Shown: one piece after another, positions 53,101-64,000 of the stretch
Position numbering within the stretch: the stretch's first letter is position 1
How the letters are laid out: the number at the start of each line of letters is the position of its first letter
NCBI GenBank assembly: GCA_036785705.1
Contig: JAWUZG010000001.1
Coordinates: 5,580,001-5,644,000 of the forward strand
Length of the DNA: 64,000 bases
Direction of reading: 5' to 3'
Source of the DNA: Acanthornis magna
Taxonomy: Eukaryota > Chordata > Aves > Passeriformes > Acanthizidae
Position numbers and translations under genes: made by a program
The notes under the pieces: model-generated
The model's database searches: none
The model's input: only the letters and a program-made list of their open reading frames with translations
What the model was told of the DNA's origin: nothing

Positions 53101-54335
53101 TTTGGCACCATCAGGTAATGATGAAAGAATCTGGAAGATTACTTTTGCATTTTGATGATTATTTATGCAATTTAGCTGGAGCTCAGAATTCTTAGTCTAA
53201 AGAAAATGCCAATGAACTGCCGAGCAGAATTAAATATTTAGTATATGTTTTACAAGGAAACTCAGAAAAGTGAACATTTAGAAAAATGGCTGAATAGTGA
53301 AGATTAACTTTAGAGAAAATTAATAGAACAGGTATCTTAGACCAACCTCTCCCTTCTAAATCAATAATAGCCAGTGAGCTACTTGGAGAAGTCCTAAGTT
53401 CCCACAGCAGTGATTGACTTCAGTAATAACTGTGGGTTCTGTACACGTTTTCAAAATCAAGAGCATAAACACTTTAGGCCTGGAGCAAAGTCCTAAAATT
53501 CAACCTAATACCGCAAAGACAAAAAGACAGATTCTGCAGAGCTACCTTTGATATTTATAGAATCCTGTCCTTGATTATCCTCACAAAAGGAAGCGATCAC
53601 AAAATGTAAACAAGTATAAAAATATGAAGTATTTTTATGCTTTTTCCTGCAAATCATGTTCCTAACCTAAACAGAAAATGAAAAGAAGGAAAAAAAATCT
53701 AACCAGAAAAAATGGGAATATAATACTAATGAATCCATGAAATTTAAATTCAAAAATTGCAACTCTAATTATAATATAGGATGAGGGAGCATATGAAGAT
53801 GTAAGTAGAAGTAAAATTAAGTTAGATTAAGTCTATCTAGGCCAGTACCTATCTTCAGTGATGGCTAATTCACAGGTGTCTACAAGAGAATACAGTAACA
53901 TGGAAAAAATACAATATTTCTCCAGAATAGTCACACAGCTTTAAGAAAGTTTTGTATCAGGGACTTCTTTAGACAGCAATTGTCTTATGTCAAAAGACAT
54001 TTTATGTACCTTTTAACTCAATGAACAGTGACTGAAGAACTTCCTCATGCCTTTTTCTATGGACTTACATCATGCTGGGTTTTGTCTTACATCTTATGTT
54101 TTACTTTATTTAATTCTTTCAAATCTTCTCCTAATCTGTCCAGTTTTTCTGTCTTTCCAGAAGGAGGGAACTTGAGCATTATCTAGACTTATATTCAGAA
54201 TTTCTCTTCAGCTATTCTCTATCTCTTCCCTAATAGCTTCAATATTTTTTGCCTACTTCTGATCACTGAGACCTTATTTTCATAAAAATACATATCATAC
54301 TTCTAAGATCTTTCCCCTGGGGGGACAAGAGACCA
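50131..54335. other. AT-rich stretch, no gene seen
   Basis: I see no exon chain, repeat family or RNA gene here. A pyrimidine-rich acceptor at about 54120-54165 is followed by a short open segment without a donor. The stretch is probably intergenic, downstream of the proposed gene. Confidence 0.5.
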
Positions 54336-54540
54336 TTACTTTATTAGCAGGGTCAGAATTGTTTTTCTCATGTGCATCACTAATGAATTGGTGCATCCAT
54401 CTGCAATGAATTTTGTCTGCCATTCTAATGTTCCGTCATTTTCTCTAGTATGGGTCTCATGCAGTTCTGCTCCACAGACTTTTGTGTTTACTGCCCTGAA
54501 TAATTTAGTACAATCAGTAAACTTTATCATCACAGCAGTC
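54336..54540 (-). pseudogene. LINE reverse-transcriptase fragment (CR1/L2-type), decayed
   Basis: The minus-strand translation contains KFTDCTKLFRAVNTKVCGAE and further on LEWQTKF and VMHMRK. This follows the order of the conserved palm region of CR1/L2-type non-LTR retrotransposon RTs, where FADDTKLF is followed by a W..KF segment and V.H.G..N. The catalytic FADD box is changed to F-T-D-C, so the second aspartate is lost. The flanking RT blocks are not recognisable. The frame stays open for about 65 codons, ending at 54336. It is an old, inactive retrotransposon remnant. The exact LINE clade is inferred. Confidence 0.6.
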
Positions 54541-57114
54541 GCTTCTTTCTACACATAAGTTCTGAATATATGCAAACCGCAAGGAAAGACGCCGATTTCC
54601 ATGAAGAAATATTTACTCATTAAGAAAACTGATCATTCACTCTGGTTTGTATTTTAATTAATTATAGAGCTACGTGAGAATCTCCCATTTTACATTATTT
54701 TGGCTTTTAGCTTCTTATACAAACTTTGCTGAAGTGCTTTTTCTTTTATTTTAGAGTTTCTGAAATCTGTGTAACACACAGAGCAAATAGGTTTAGCTGT
54801 TGCAACTCGTAATTGCCAAGGAAATGGAAAATTTGGCCAAACTTTGTCAGCTCATAAAAAAAATTGTATAACAAATTTTTTTGGTTGTCAAACCTTTTTA
54901 TGGTCTGGCTTTCAGAAATCCCCTGCTAATTAGATCCTGGAAAAGAGATAGAAGCACCTAATCTAATGGAGACAAGAAGAAAATTTGCCAAGAGTATAAT
55001 CTCTTGAGACTGTATAACGAGAGTAGGGAGGTTCTGGGAAGGTCATCAAAGTCAATAATGAGTTAACAATGAAAGAGTTGCTTAAGGAATGCTACAGAGG
55101 TCACAACAAATTATTCTCAGACAATGAAAAAGTAAATTTGAGAGCTAGCAAAATATTTTCAGTGGAGCAAGTAAAGTCCAGAATTACACTGGTGAAAAAA
55201 CAAAAAAGGTAAAAAATAACACATGCGAATGCAGTAAAGGAAGTTGTTAAGTACGGAAGAAGGACAGGGACTTGGCATTAGAAGGCAGAACACAGTGGGT
55301 TGAAGAAAATAGGCAACTAAGAAATTTATTAGGGAATAAATGACTAACTGTGAGGGCAATCAGCTCTGCAACAAGTAACGTAATTAAACATTAAACAAGC
55401 AAGAGTGGTAATTTGAAGTATTTGGAATCAATTACACAATTAAGCAGTTGATAATGAGGTAATTTAGGGAAAATAGAACTAGGGACTATAGAAATAGCTG
55501 GTTCTAATCAGACACTTATACCGGAATCCAAGAGGAGCAAGACACTTACCAGGTAATAGTCTCTAAAGGAGAATACAGAATGAAGTCAATATATGGGGCC
55601 TATGCCCTCAATGCTGCACAGCCCTACAATGGGTGAGTCCCAGAAGAGGGCAGTGGTGCTCCAGAAAAAAACATAAAATGATGGTGGCCTATGGTTTTAG
55701 TGACTCTGGTCTGGTGCCCTTCCCAAACAAGGACTTGCAGACATGGAACTGAGTCAGGAACAAGGCGCTGCAGAGTCATGTTCGATCATTGGTTCTCATG
55801 GAGGTGCAAGGCTCTCCTCTAGCACAGAAGCAAAAATATTTCAGCTTTCTGTCCTTTGATATGTCTTTATTTTTGAGGGGTGGCGCTTTGAAATGCGACG
55901 AGCATTGGGCTTCCACACCACATTAGTGCCTATCTCATTTCTCCTTGGGCTTGTCTAAGAAGATTTGATACAAAATGACTTGCAGCGTTTGGCCTTCATG
56001 GGTGAAATGGTTCACTGAGATTCCTGGGGTCCCATTATAAGTTATAGCAGCTGTAATTTCAGCCACTTTATGGAACAGTCCATTTGTGTCTGCTCCAGTT
56101 CCTAATGGTACCAGCCAGTCTGTAAAATGATCCTAATCTATTACATTTAAGTCATTTGAGTCATCTTTTTGAAGATTGTTGAGTGCAGAGATACCCATAA
56201 GGAAACAATGTAAGTTTTCCATATACCACATATGTTCTATGTCTGGTGAAATGTACTGCACACATTTAAAAAAGTGACAGTATTAAAAAACTGACAACTT
56301 TTCATGACCTTTAGTATTATAATGTATTTTAAACATATGGTAGAATTCTGTTCTTCTTGTGGATGTGTCAGATACAGTATGAATATTTCATGAATTGTAT
56401 GTGCATGTGAAAAAAAATGTACAAGAAACAAGAAATTCAAGAAAACACATTAGCCTTTTACATTTAAAGTGGGAAAATAGCTACTGATTAAATATATTAT
56501 ATTGAATATTTATAGAGAAACAGTGAATATATTGAGAGGCAGTGAAAATCAAGAGCTAAAACAGTAAAACCAAAATTATGTTGTGTTGATATTCTTTACT
56601 TTTTACTCTAGATTTAAAATACAAGCTCTTTAAATCATGGCTTAGATGCCTTGATCTTCATACCTGTCACTTACCATACGCAATCAAATTTAAGAGTAAT
56701 TACAATTAGATGTTTCTCATACCTCAAAGTATTTTATGTGTATCCTAGGGGATTCCCTCTGCTAGACAAAAGGTAAGGATATGTCCTCTTGTCGATGTTG
56801 TGGTGCAGAACTTATTTCCCACATTGTGCTCTTCCAGCTACATATTAGGCAATGCCCAATAAGTTTTAGTTACACTTCTTATACTGAAAAGAGAAAAGCA
56901 GAATGCAGGTTTGTACACTAAAGAATGCTGATGTCTAAGGTCAAACACATATTAACACGCAAATAATTTGACTGAGTTTTTGGAGGAAGTATTACTGCAG
57001 AATTTAGGATTTAGAAAACACCTGTAAGAGAATTAGGATCTCAGTGGTTTTGACGGTTTTTTTGAAGCTATTTTTCTCAGATATGTTGAGGGAAAAAACC
57101 AAACCAATAGCAAC
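54541..57114. other. AT-rich stretch, no gene seen
   Basis: Single-copy-looking sequence. The patch at about 55560-56130 is less AT-rich and contains a few CpGs, but I find no supported exon, repeat family or RNA gene. Confidence 0.5.
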
Positions 57115-57119
57115 ACAGC

Positions 57120-57245
57120 AGTTAGAATATGTGAGAGGAGCAGCCCTGCAGACTCAGGTCAGTGCAGAAGGAGGGCGAGGAGATGCTCCAGGTGCCAGAG
57201 CAGAGATTGCTCTGCCAGAGTAGAGGTGGTGCATGTTAGAGGGCT
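57120..57245 (+). mobile_element. Possible avian LTR-retroelement fragment
   Basis: A G-rich segment containing gagggcgaggagatgctcca and gccagagcagagattgctct resembles sequence I associate with avian ERV-type repeats. The match is partial, and no ends, target duplications or coding motifs are visible. It could be unrelated purine-rich DNA. Confidence 0.3.
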
Positions 57246-57414
57246 GTAATACATAGTGCAGGAGAAAATGAGTGAGCTACCAGGGTAAGAGGAGACTAAA
57301 GTAAGACGGATTTGTTTGGTTCAAGAAACTTCAAAAGTCCAGTTGGATTTGGTCAGAAGAAAGTCATCTGTGCATGTGTCTCCTAAGAGAAATTCTAAAC
57401 TCAACTGGATGAGA

Positions 57415-57530
57415 GTGGGAGTCATCTAATCCTACTGGGATGTTAACCCTGTTCTGGAGGGCCTGGAGCTGATGACTTCCAGAGCTTCCTCAGCCCTAGT
57501 TCCTGCTGTGGTTCCAGGGCTCTGTGAGGT
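57415..57530 (+). mobile_element. Possible degraded CR1 3' end
   Basis: The segment running through ctggagggcctggagctgat, a cagccctagttcctgctgtg stretch and ttccagggctctgtgagg resembles a diverged CR1 3' terminus. The terminal 8-mer is blurred, so this is less certain than the two clear copies. Confidence 0.4.
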
Positions 57531-58977
57531 AATATCCCAGGGCAAAAATTTTTATTTCTATAATTTCTCTCCCTTAGTGTCTGAAAGCACGTGGTTGGAA
57601 GTATAGATAGACTGATGTAGATTTACAGACAGCAAGATATAAATTGTTGTAAGTATGGTGTCCATTATAGGTGGAATTTTCTCTAAAGATAATAATAAAG
57701 AAGTGTAAAACTAACTAGCAATTTCAACTCTTAACAATGCATTAACTGTTGATAACAGAAAAAAATCATTCTTTTTTGTCCAAGAGGTGTAGTTATTGAT
57801 TCCAGATGGGTTCTTTGCAAGTTTCTTAACACTTAAAACATTTAATGGACAAATCACACTTAACAGTCCATGCTTGGCTAAAAAATGGCCAAAAATCCCT
57901 GCAAACCCTAGTAGTAATTTCTCAGTGTTTACAAACAATGAAACTTTGAACACATTACATTTTTATGTTTATTCTTCTGTGTCTGGTCCCTGTAGCTGGT
58001 GTGTGTTTTCAGGAAACACCTGCCATATTTGGAAGTTCACAAATAGAAGACATAAATTATAAACCTTGAAAACTTCTATTTTAAAAAAATCATTATACTT
58101 GGTTCAACTCCCATAGTATAGATGTATACTGGCGTTATATCTTGCCAGTTCAAGCAGCAAGATGACCTCTGCTGCTAATTAGATGGAAATCACACTGATG
58201 ATTCTTTTGGAATTTATTTTCCACTTGTAATTGCAATATAACTTCTATTAGCTTTATGCTCTTCGTGACTAGCCTTTCACTTCAGCTTCTGTGTTATGAC
58301 AGTCTTTCATTTTTGAAAGTTTAATCAGTGTTTCATTACTATTTTAATTACTGTAATACAATAAGAATGTGCCAGAGACTATAGATGTATTTGGTTAATC
58401 AGAGCAGGCTCTTAATAATGGCTCTTAGTGACTATCTGCATTTGAATTTATAACAGAATGTGTTTCTTGTAGAATATTTGCAAAGTCTGGTTATTTCAAT
58501 TATGCAAATTTTTCAACTCTGTGTTATTCAAAGCTCTACCCTGAACTTTTTTTGGTAATTTTTTAATTTGGGGGATATAAACCAAGCAGTGTTAATGAAA
58601 TACATTGATACATGTGGAAAGTATTAGACCTTATAAAGCTGTATAGAGAATGGGAGAGTTCATAGAGAGCTTGTAGAAGTACTTCTCTCTGAGAAGTACT
58701 TGAAAATCACAGACTGAAAGAAACAATAGATTAAAAAAAAAATCTACAAGGTGGTCACAAAACTCCTATTAATACTGATGAGGTAAATATATGGTTAACA
58801 CAGCTGCAGTATGAAAGAAAAAGATAAATGCCCTGACTAAAGATTGCTGGTTTGCTTACCCAGAGAGATTCACAGGGATTGGGAAGCCACAGAAATGTGT
58901 CACAGGTAGAACTCCAGGAGCACATTGGTTGAATTGCTGAGACCTTCCCTGATTCATCACAGAGGGGTGAAGAGATG
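57531..58977. other. AT-rich stretch with a short perfect hairpin
   Basis: No gene is supported. An 88-codon plus-strand ORF at 57796-58062 lacks any recognisable motif. The only structure seen is the inverted repeat at 58677-58701. Confidence 0.5.
58677..58701. repeat. Perfect 11-bp inverted repeat with 3-nt loop
   Basis: AAGTACTTCTC and GAGAAGTACTT are exact reverse complements separated by TCT. There is no T tail or flanking extension of the stem, so it is neither a typical terminator nor a full miRNA precursor. Confidence 0.85.
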
Positions 58978-59146
58978 TGTCCTGCTTTCGTGTGAGATAA
59001 AGTTAATTTTCTTCCTAGTGGTTGGCACAGTGTTGTGGTTTGGATTTAGGGTGAGAATAATGCTGATACCACAACGATGTTTTGGCTGTGGCTGAGCAGA
59101 ACTTACAATAGATCAAGGACTTTTCAGGCTCTCAGGGCTGCCCTGC
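58978..59146 (+). mobile_element. Avian endogenous-retrovirus-type LTR fragment
   Basis: The stretch from gtgtgagataaagttaattt through ggttggcacagtgttgtggt, tttggatttagggtgagaat, a gctgataccacaacgatgtt segment and atcaaggacttttcaggctc has the order of a repeat common in bird genomes that I recognise as an LTR of ERV type (probably ERVL). Only part of the LTR is present. No second LTR, primer-binding site or coding region is seen, so it is a solo fragment. The family name is not certain. Confidence 0.6.
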
Positions 59147-62100
59147 AGGGTTTTTTCTCTCAGGTTTTCCCTTCCAGAACCAGGTGTTTAGAATGCTATG
59201 ACCTGCAGAGGAAGAAATCTGAGGGAAGCTGAATTGAAGCTCTTTAAAGAGAGAAGCAGGAAAATATTTTAAATTTTTCTCCCCAATGGATACAGTTTTC
59301 CTAAAATAATCCTAAATTTAAGTAATTTCAATAAGAGAGTGATTAAAATAATTAAGAAAACAAAACACCTTACATACAAATTGCTTTCAATGACTTTCAC
59401 AGGAGAGACTCTTGGTTGGCAAGGAATTGAAGAAAGCAGTATTCAGGGGAGTAGTTCTGAAAAATGCTCCCTTATCCTACTTAGACATCTGAGATATTTG
59501 TCTTCCTTGATCTGAACATCTAAATGCTCGTTCCATCCAATTCTCAGTCAGGCCACATCCCAATACTTAATTCAGTGTATCAGCCCAGCCTTCTGTGTGA
59601 ATTCTGAGTAACCCTTGGGAAATCCATGCACACCCTGCAGAGCAGGAGCAAGCACGGTAACTTTTCAATTTCCTCAGTAATATCTCAACTTCCTTTAGAC
59701 CTGGGTAATATCTCAAACTTCCTTTGGACTATTCAGTGCAAACTTGCAAGTTCATTGTTACCCCTTTCTTAATTAAGGGTTACCATTGTGGGGGGAATTA
59801 CCTCATGTTATGAACATCCCTTTTTAATCTCTTCTCAGAGTGTGCATGGGACTGAAGCTATGTAATCCTTTGGCTGGAACTTTGAAAAGTGCTTTTGGCT
59901 CTTTTTATTGTAAATCCATTAAATACAAGGAATAACCATAACACTAAAATATAAGTTGCTAAGACGAGTTTCAACCTTGTGTGTGCAGTGCATACCCATT
60001 GTTAAGAATATAGAAATATAAACAGTTTAAGCATGGAAACATGGGAAAGGTGGGGACAGTAAAATCTTGCCCATTTAGCAGCAATAAAACAAAGGATAAA
60101 TCCAGCCACGTACTCTAACTGTACATTGACATCCACTGTTCTATTCTGTGTTTCTGTGCTTGGACTGCCCTGGACACAGGTAATGTTTCTAGAGGGTTAT
60201 AATTAGCACACAAAGGTCTGCAAAGACTTTTCTGAGTGAGCTAAGGTTGGACTGGAGATTAAATTAAAACAGAGCTCCATGCATGAGGAGCTTCAGGCAT
60301 TTTTATCATTTCTGTACTTATATAACTGAAGATTCCGGTCAGACCAAATGAAATACAACTGTTCTTTATTATTTTATTTTCTTCAAGCAAGGTGTTTACC
60401 CTTTTTAAAATAGTAAACTTTTAAATAACAAGTTCAAAGGACACTGATTTTCCTGGGGTGCTTTGCCAGTATTAATACTTTTAATAATGTTAAAATTTAA
60501 CAGATTGAGTGCAAGTTACCTATCCTTAGAAGCAGTAGGGACATTTTCTGTTTCTTGCTTCATTATTCATGAAATAAGTATTCATGCTTTGTCTAATGTC
60601 CTTTATCAGAAAACATCCTGAGAATGTTTTTGTCTTGTTTTAAAGTTTCGATCACTTTATAACATTTGTGGAGTGAATTATTGCTTCATGAATCAAAAGT
60701 ATCCTACAATTTTCAGAAAGCTTTAGACAGTTATAATATACAAGGGCAGTCCCTGATCAGTGAAGCCGAGTACCTGAAAGCAAAGTATCAAACCACTGCG
60801 GTGGAACTTTGAACCTCAGGAGGATGATTGAAGATCTTGGCAGGTGTCATTTACTGTGTCATTCACCTTGAAGTTTCCCTGGCCAGACATGTGGTTACTT
60901 TACCAACAAATTTCAGACTGCCAGGGTAGACAAATGTTCTGTCTCTCCAGCTCACTCAGCGCATACATCCAAATTTATATTTGCCCCCTTGGGCGAAAGT
61001 CGGTGCTATTATCCATCTGTCCTGTATTTTCTCCTTGACCTCTTCATGCTCACTTCCTGCTCCAATGGGATAGTTTAACTACCTGTGCAATTTCCTTTTA
61101 TCAGCCCTAGAAATCTTACATGCACTTTCTAAATTCAGAAAAGCAAGAAACTGGACTCAGATCTATTATATGATAAATAATTCTGCAGTTAATGGCATGT
61201 TTCACATGAAGCATAAAGGACTTGGCCTTTAAAGTTATATATGCCTTAATTCAAAAAAGTCTGTAGTTATATGTAATACATATAAAAGTAAAATCTGTAG
61301 TTACACGTAGCTGTATTCTTGAAGCAATCTGCCATTGTTTGCCAGAAAAAAGCTAACAGAGATGGTACACTGCTTTGTGTTTAACTCACACCAATTATAT
61401 AAGTTCTTTTACTTGCAGAAGTACATTTTTCTTTTTTTGAAGAGGACAGCATAAAGAGCTATTGCTCATGTGAGACCTGCCCTTATTTCCTTTTGGTGTG
61501 CAGGACTTCAGTGAATCTGTTATGATCACCGTTTCCTATTGAACTGTCATGACGAACTTGGAGAGATACCATCCAGGATGCAGGTGTTCAGGGTCAAACG
61601 AGAGAGAAGGAAGTTCAAAGGCATTGCCTCCCACAATTCCTGATGCTGTAATGCCAGCACACTGTGTCACGGGAAGTCTCTGAAACACCCATGCGAGGGT
61701 GTACTCACCCAGTGAAACAGACATATTTCATTGCAGCTAAAAGTTAAAAAAACCCAAAACCTAATTTTTTCTTCGGTAACTGAAAGAAAACAATTTGTTC
61801 AGATATACTGGGAAGGCATGCTCAATGATAAGAGTCTCATATTTTGTCTTCTATAAGATAGTCATCCTCATCATCCTATGAAGATTTTCTCTGTAAATTG
61901 CAATAAACGGTGTTGTTCAATAAGCTTGTCATCCTGGCTTTTATCTGATTGCATATAATAGCTGGAAAACTCTTGAAACTCCTTATGACCCTGTTGTTAT
62001 CAAGAAAGCTAAAATTCTTTAAGATCTCCTGGGGGAAAGAGTGTTGGAATTAATTCTTCCTTCCTCTTCTCCCTGAAGGCACACATAACTCGTGCGAGTT

Positions 62101-64000
62101 TAATGAAATTTGCTAAGATTCCTATATGTGCCATTAAGCAACGCAGTGAAACAATTACCGTGTTGTTCAGAGTGGTGCACAGCTATCAGTCTCGGCCAAA
62201 CAAGCAGGCAGCTCCTCAGCTCACATCAGCAAGTGATCTGTGGGGGACTGTTTGGGCTGCAGTGCGATGTAATAGAGATGTGAGGTGTTGTTGGGATGTC
62301 ATATGTCATCTAATAACATTCCCTACTGAGGCCGTAGGCACTGGTGGTAGTATCAGCACGTGAGTGGTAACTACATATACCATGAGAAAACATGAAAAGC
62401 AGCATTAGAACAAACTACGTGCAATAAATAACTTTTGCGTAATCTTTTACAGATTCTGAGCCCAGAGGGAAGGTGATGCTTGCCTTGCTTAGTAAGATTT
62501 ATTTAAAATTTAAAAAAAAAAGAAACCATTTTTACCAAATATTTTAACAAAACCTTCCTTATGCTATAAAAAAGCAAGAAAAAAAATCAGATTAAATCTT
62601 CAAATGTTTAAGAGAGGCAACATCACTTTGCTTTGTTAAAACTGTGGCTAGTACAGCTTTTTTAAGGTACTCTTTTTGTGTGACCAACTGTGTGATCATG
62701 CATTTTATGTTCAATTTCCAAAGCAGCACCTTAATGACCGCTGCCCAGGACTGTTGGCTTTCTCAAAATGTTCCCTGGAGTAACGTTTCACTTATAAGCA
62801 TCATTTTAAATGTAGCCTTCTGTAGCACTTTCCTTGTGATCCTCAACCTCTGCAAAGAGGTTATGCTTTAAAAACATGTGGCAAATGCTGGCCACCTGTT
62901 AAGAGCTAATGATGCTGAAAGAAAGCCTGTTATGTCAGGACATTTTCTTAGGGAAGGCAATAAAAAAGACAGAAATCCTTCAAGCTGGAGCAGCATTAAC
63001 TTTAACCCATTTTGGACTCCGCCCTTATAAAAGCTACTTCAAAGGTAGACATAATCCTCTTGAAAGAATTGGGCGAGGGTAAGAACGGTGAGGTTTTGGC
63101 ATAATAATTGCAAATGTGCAATTTTCTGTGCAAATTTTACACTCCTATCTAGCAGGGAGATTTATTTAATCTTCCTTTTCCTCTAGAGAGTACTGGATAA
63201 TAAAAAGATCTATGGACAGATTAAGATTAATCTGTTCAGTAACTGTGGGCCTGTCTTTTCTGGTACACTTGGCATACAACATTGTCAGCAAAATAGAATG
63301 GACAGTTTCCAAATCCACTTGAAAATGATACCACTCTGGTGACAGAGATATCTTTAAATTAGCAAGCAAGAAAGACAGATTTACATTTGCAGAACTAAAG
63401 AAACGGATAAGACATTATAAATAAGGATCAAAATAAAGGTGAAAAAGTACTCCCATTTTCCACTGTCTCCCCCTTCCAGATTAAACTTTTGTAAGAGTAT
63501 CAAACAGATATTGAAATAGTGTCTGCTTTAACTTAATAAAAATGCAGGATGAGATTTCTTTAAAAAATTATTTAAATGTAAGTATGCAATCAGTAGATTT
63601 TAAGAGAAAAAAAAGAGGTGGGGTTAGATAGAATTACATATTGCTGAAGAAACTGGAGCCATAATATTATAAATTTGGCTTCAAAATGCATTTTTTCCTT
63701 GTCTCCAGATGCCACTAGCAAAATGGATAGTTTTGATCCACAAAGAGAAGAAAGGGTGTATTTGTGCCAACATGTGTTTGACATCCTTATTTTTGTTTGG
63801 CACCTTGGAGAACCAGCGCTTCTCAAGGGAACCAAAGTTCAAAGTTAGGTGCCACTTCTGTAATTACATACAGATGCATAAGTAGGATTACAGCAGGCAA
63901 ATGAAGAGCTCTTTTACATAACAAGGTGCATTTGTCTGTATTCCTTACTAATCAGTAACAGGGATCACCATTGTTTTAAGAACAAGAAATAACAACGTCA
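59147..64000. other. AT-rich stretch, no gene seen
   Basis: Contains a short duplication (59678-59729), a slightly CpG-richer patch at about 62090-62365 with an 86-codon ORF lacking known motifs, and a GC-box plus TATA-like pair near 63018-63033. No exon chain or RNA gene is supported. Confidence 0.5.
59678..59729. repeat. Short tandem duplication
   Basis: Two near-identical copies of a 23-25-bp unit (gtaatatctcaacttccttt against gtaatatctcaaacttcctt) start about 27 bp apart. Confidence 0.8.

Noticed and set aside
57796..58062. 88-codon plus-strand ORF with several Asn/Ser residues
   Set aside because: No splice borders, no homologous motif, and an equally open minus-strand frame overlaps it.
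1..64000. Bacterial-type systems (operons, CRISPR arrays, defence islands, phage or plasmid modules)
   Set aside because: The sequence is vertebrate nuclear DNA: split exons, CR1 elements and no tightly packed ORFs. No direct-repeat/spacer array is present.
1..64000. tRNA, rRNA or other structured RNA genes
   Set aside because: No cloverleaf-compatible A/B-box pair or rRNA-like sequence was seen by eye on either strand; a covariance-model scan would be needed to exclude small RNAs.

Overview
The window looks like AT-rich nuclear DNA from a bird. Two CR1 retrotransposon 3' ends carry the terminal 8-mer pattern (…attctgtgattctatg) typical of avian CR1: 18757-18986 on + and 39796-40082 on -. 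A third, weaker CR1-like end lies near 57415-57530, and an LTR-like fragment at about 58978-59146 resembles LTRs common in avian genomes. There are no prokaryotic features: no operons, no long ORFs and no ribosome-binding sites. Repeat content is low, as expected for a bird.

No ORF exceeds 132 codons, so any protein-coding content must be split into exons. Reading splice signals and frames together, I propose the 3' part of one plus-strand gene. Its exons are 19732-19842, 25213-25319, 26698-26821, 36526-36664, 40763-40881, 46640-46697 and a terminal exon at 49565-49646. Six of the seven are open in the frame the chain requires, and intron phases match at every junction (0/0, 0/0, 0/1, 1/2, 2/1, 1/2, 2/stop). 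The last exon ends in TGA and is followed by a short A-rich 3' UTR with AATAAA at 50107-50112. The encoded C-terminal tail is about 245 residues, mostly helix-like, rich in Leu, Lys and Trp. I do not recognise the family. Possible further exons at 18368-18424 and 660-730 are much weaker.

Exon 25213-25319 is one nucleotide short of an open phase 0-to-0 exon and shifts frame at a run of three A. That makes it either a disabled exon, an assembly indel, or an exon whose coding part begins at the ATG at 25245.

The rest is intronic or intergenic. It contains simple A- or T-rich tracts (8183-8395, 21482-21515, 24393-24470, 30054-30098, 34429-34449), a CT-rich tract (32064-32128), local duplications (5082-5120, 37172-37258, 59678-59729), a perfect 11-bp hairpin (58677-58701), and a decayed LINE reverse-transcriptase fragment on the minus strand (54336-54540). 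Downstream of about 50.1 kb I find no gene I can support.

All exon calls are made by eye from sequence. They need protein-homology or RNA-seq confirmation.
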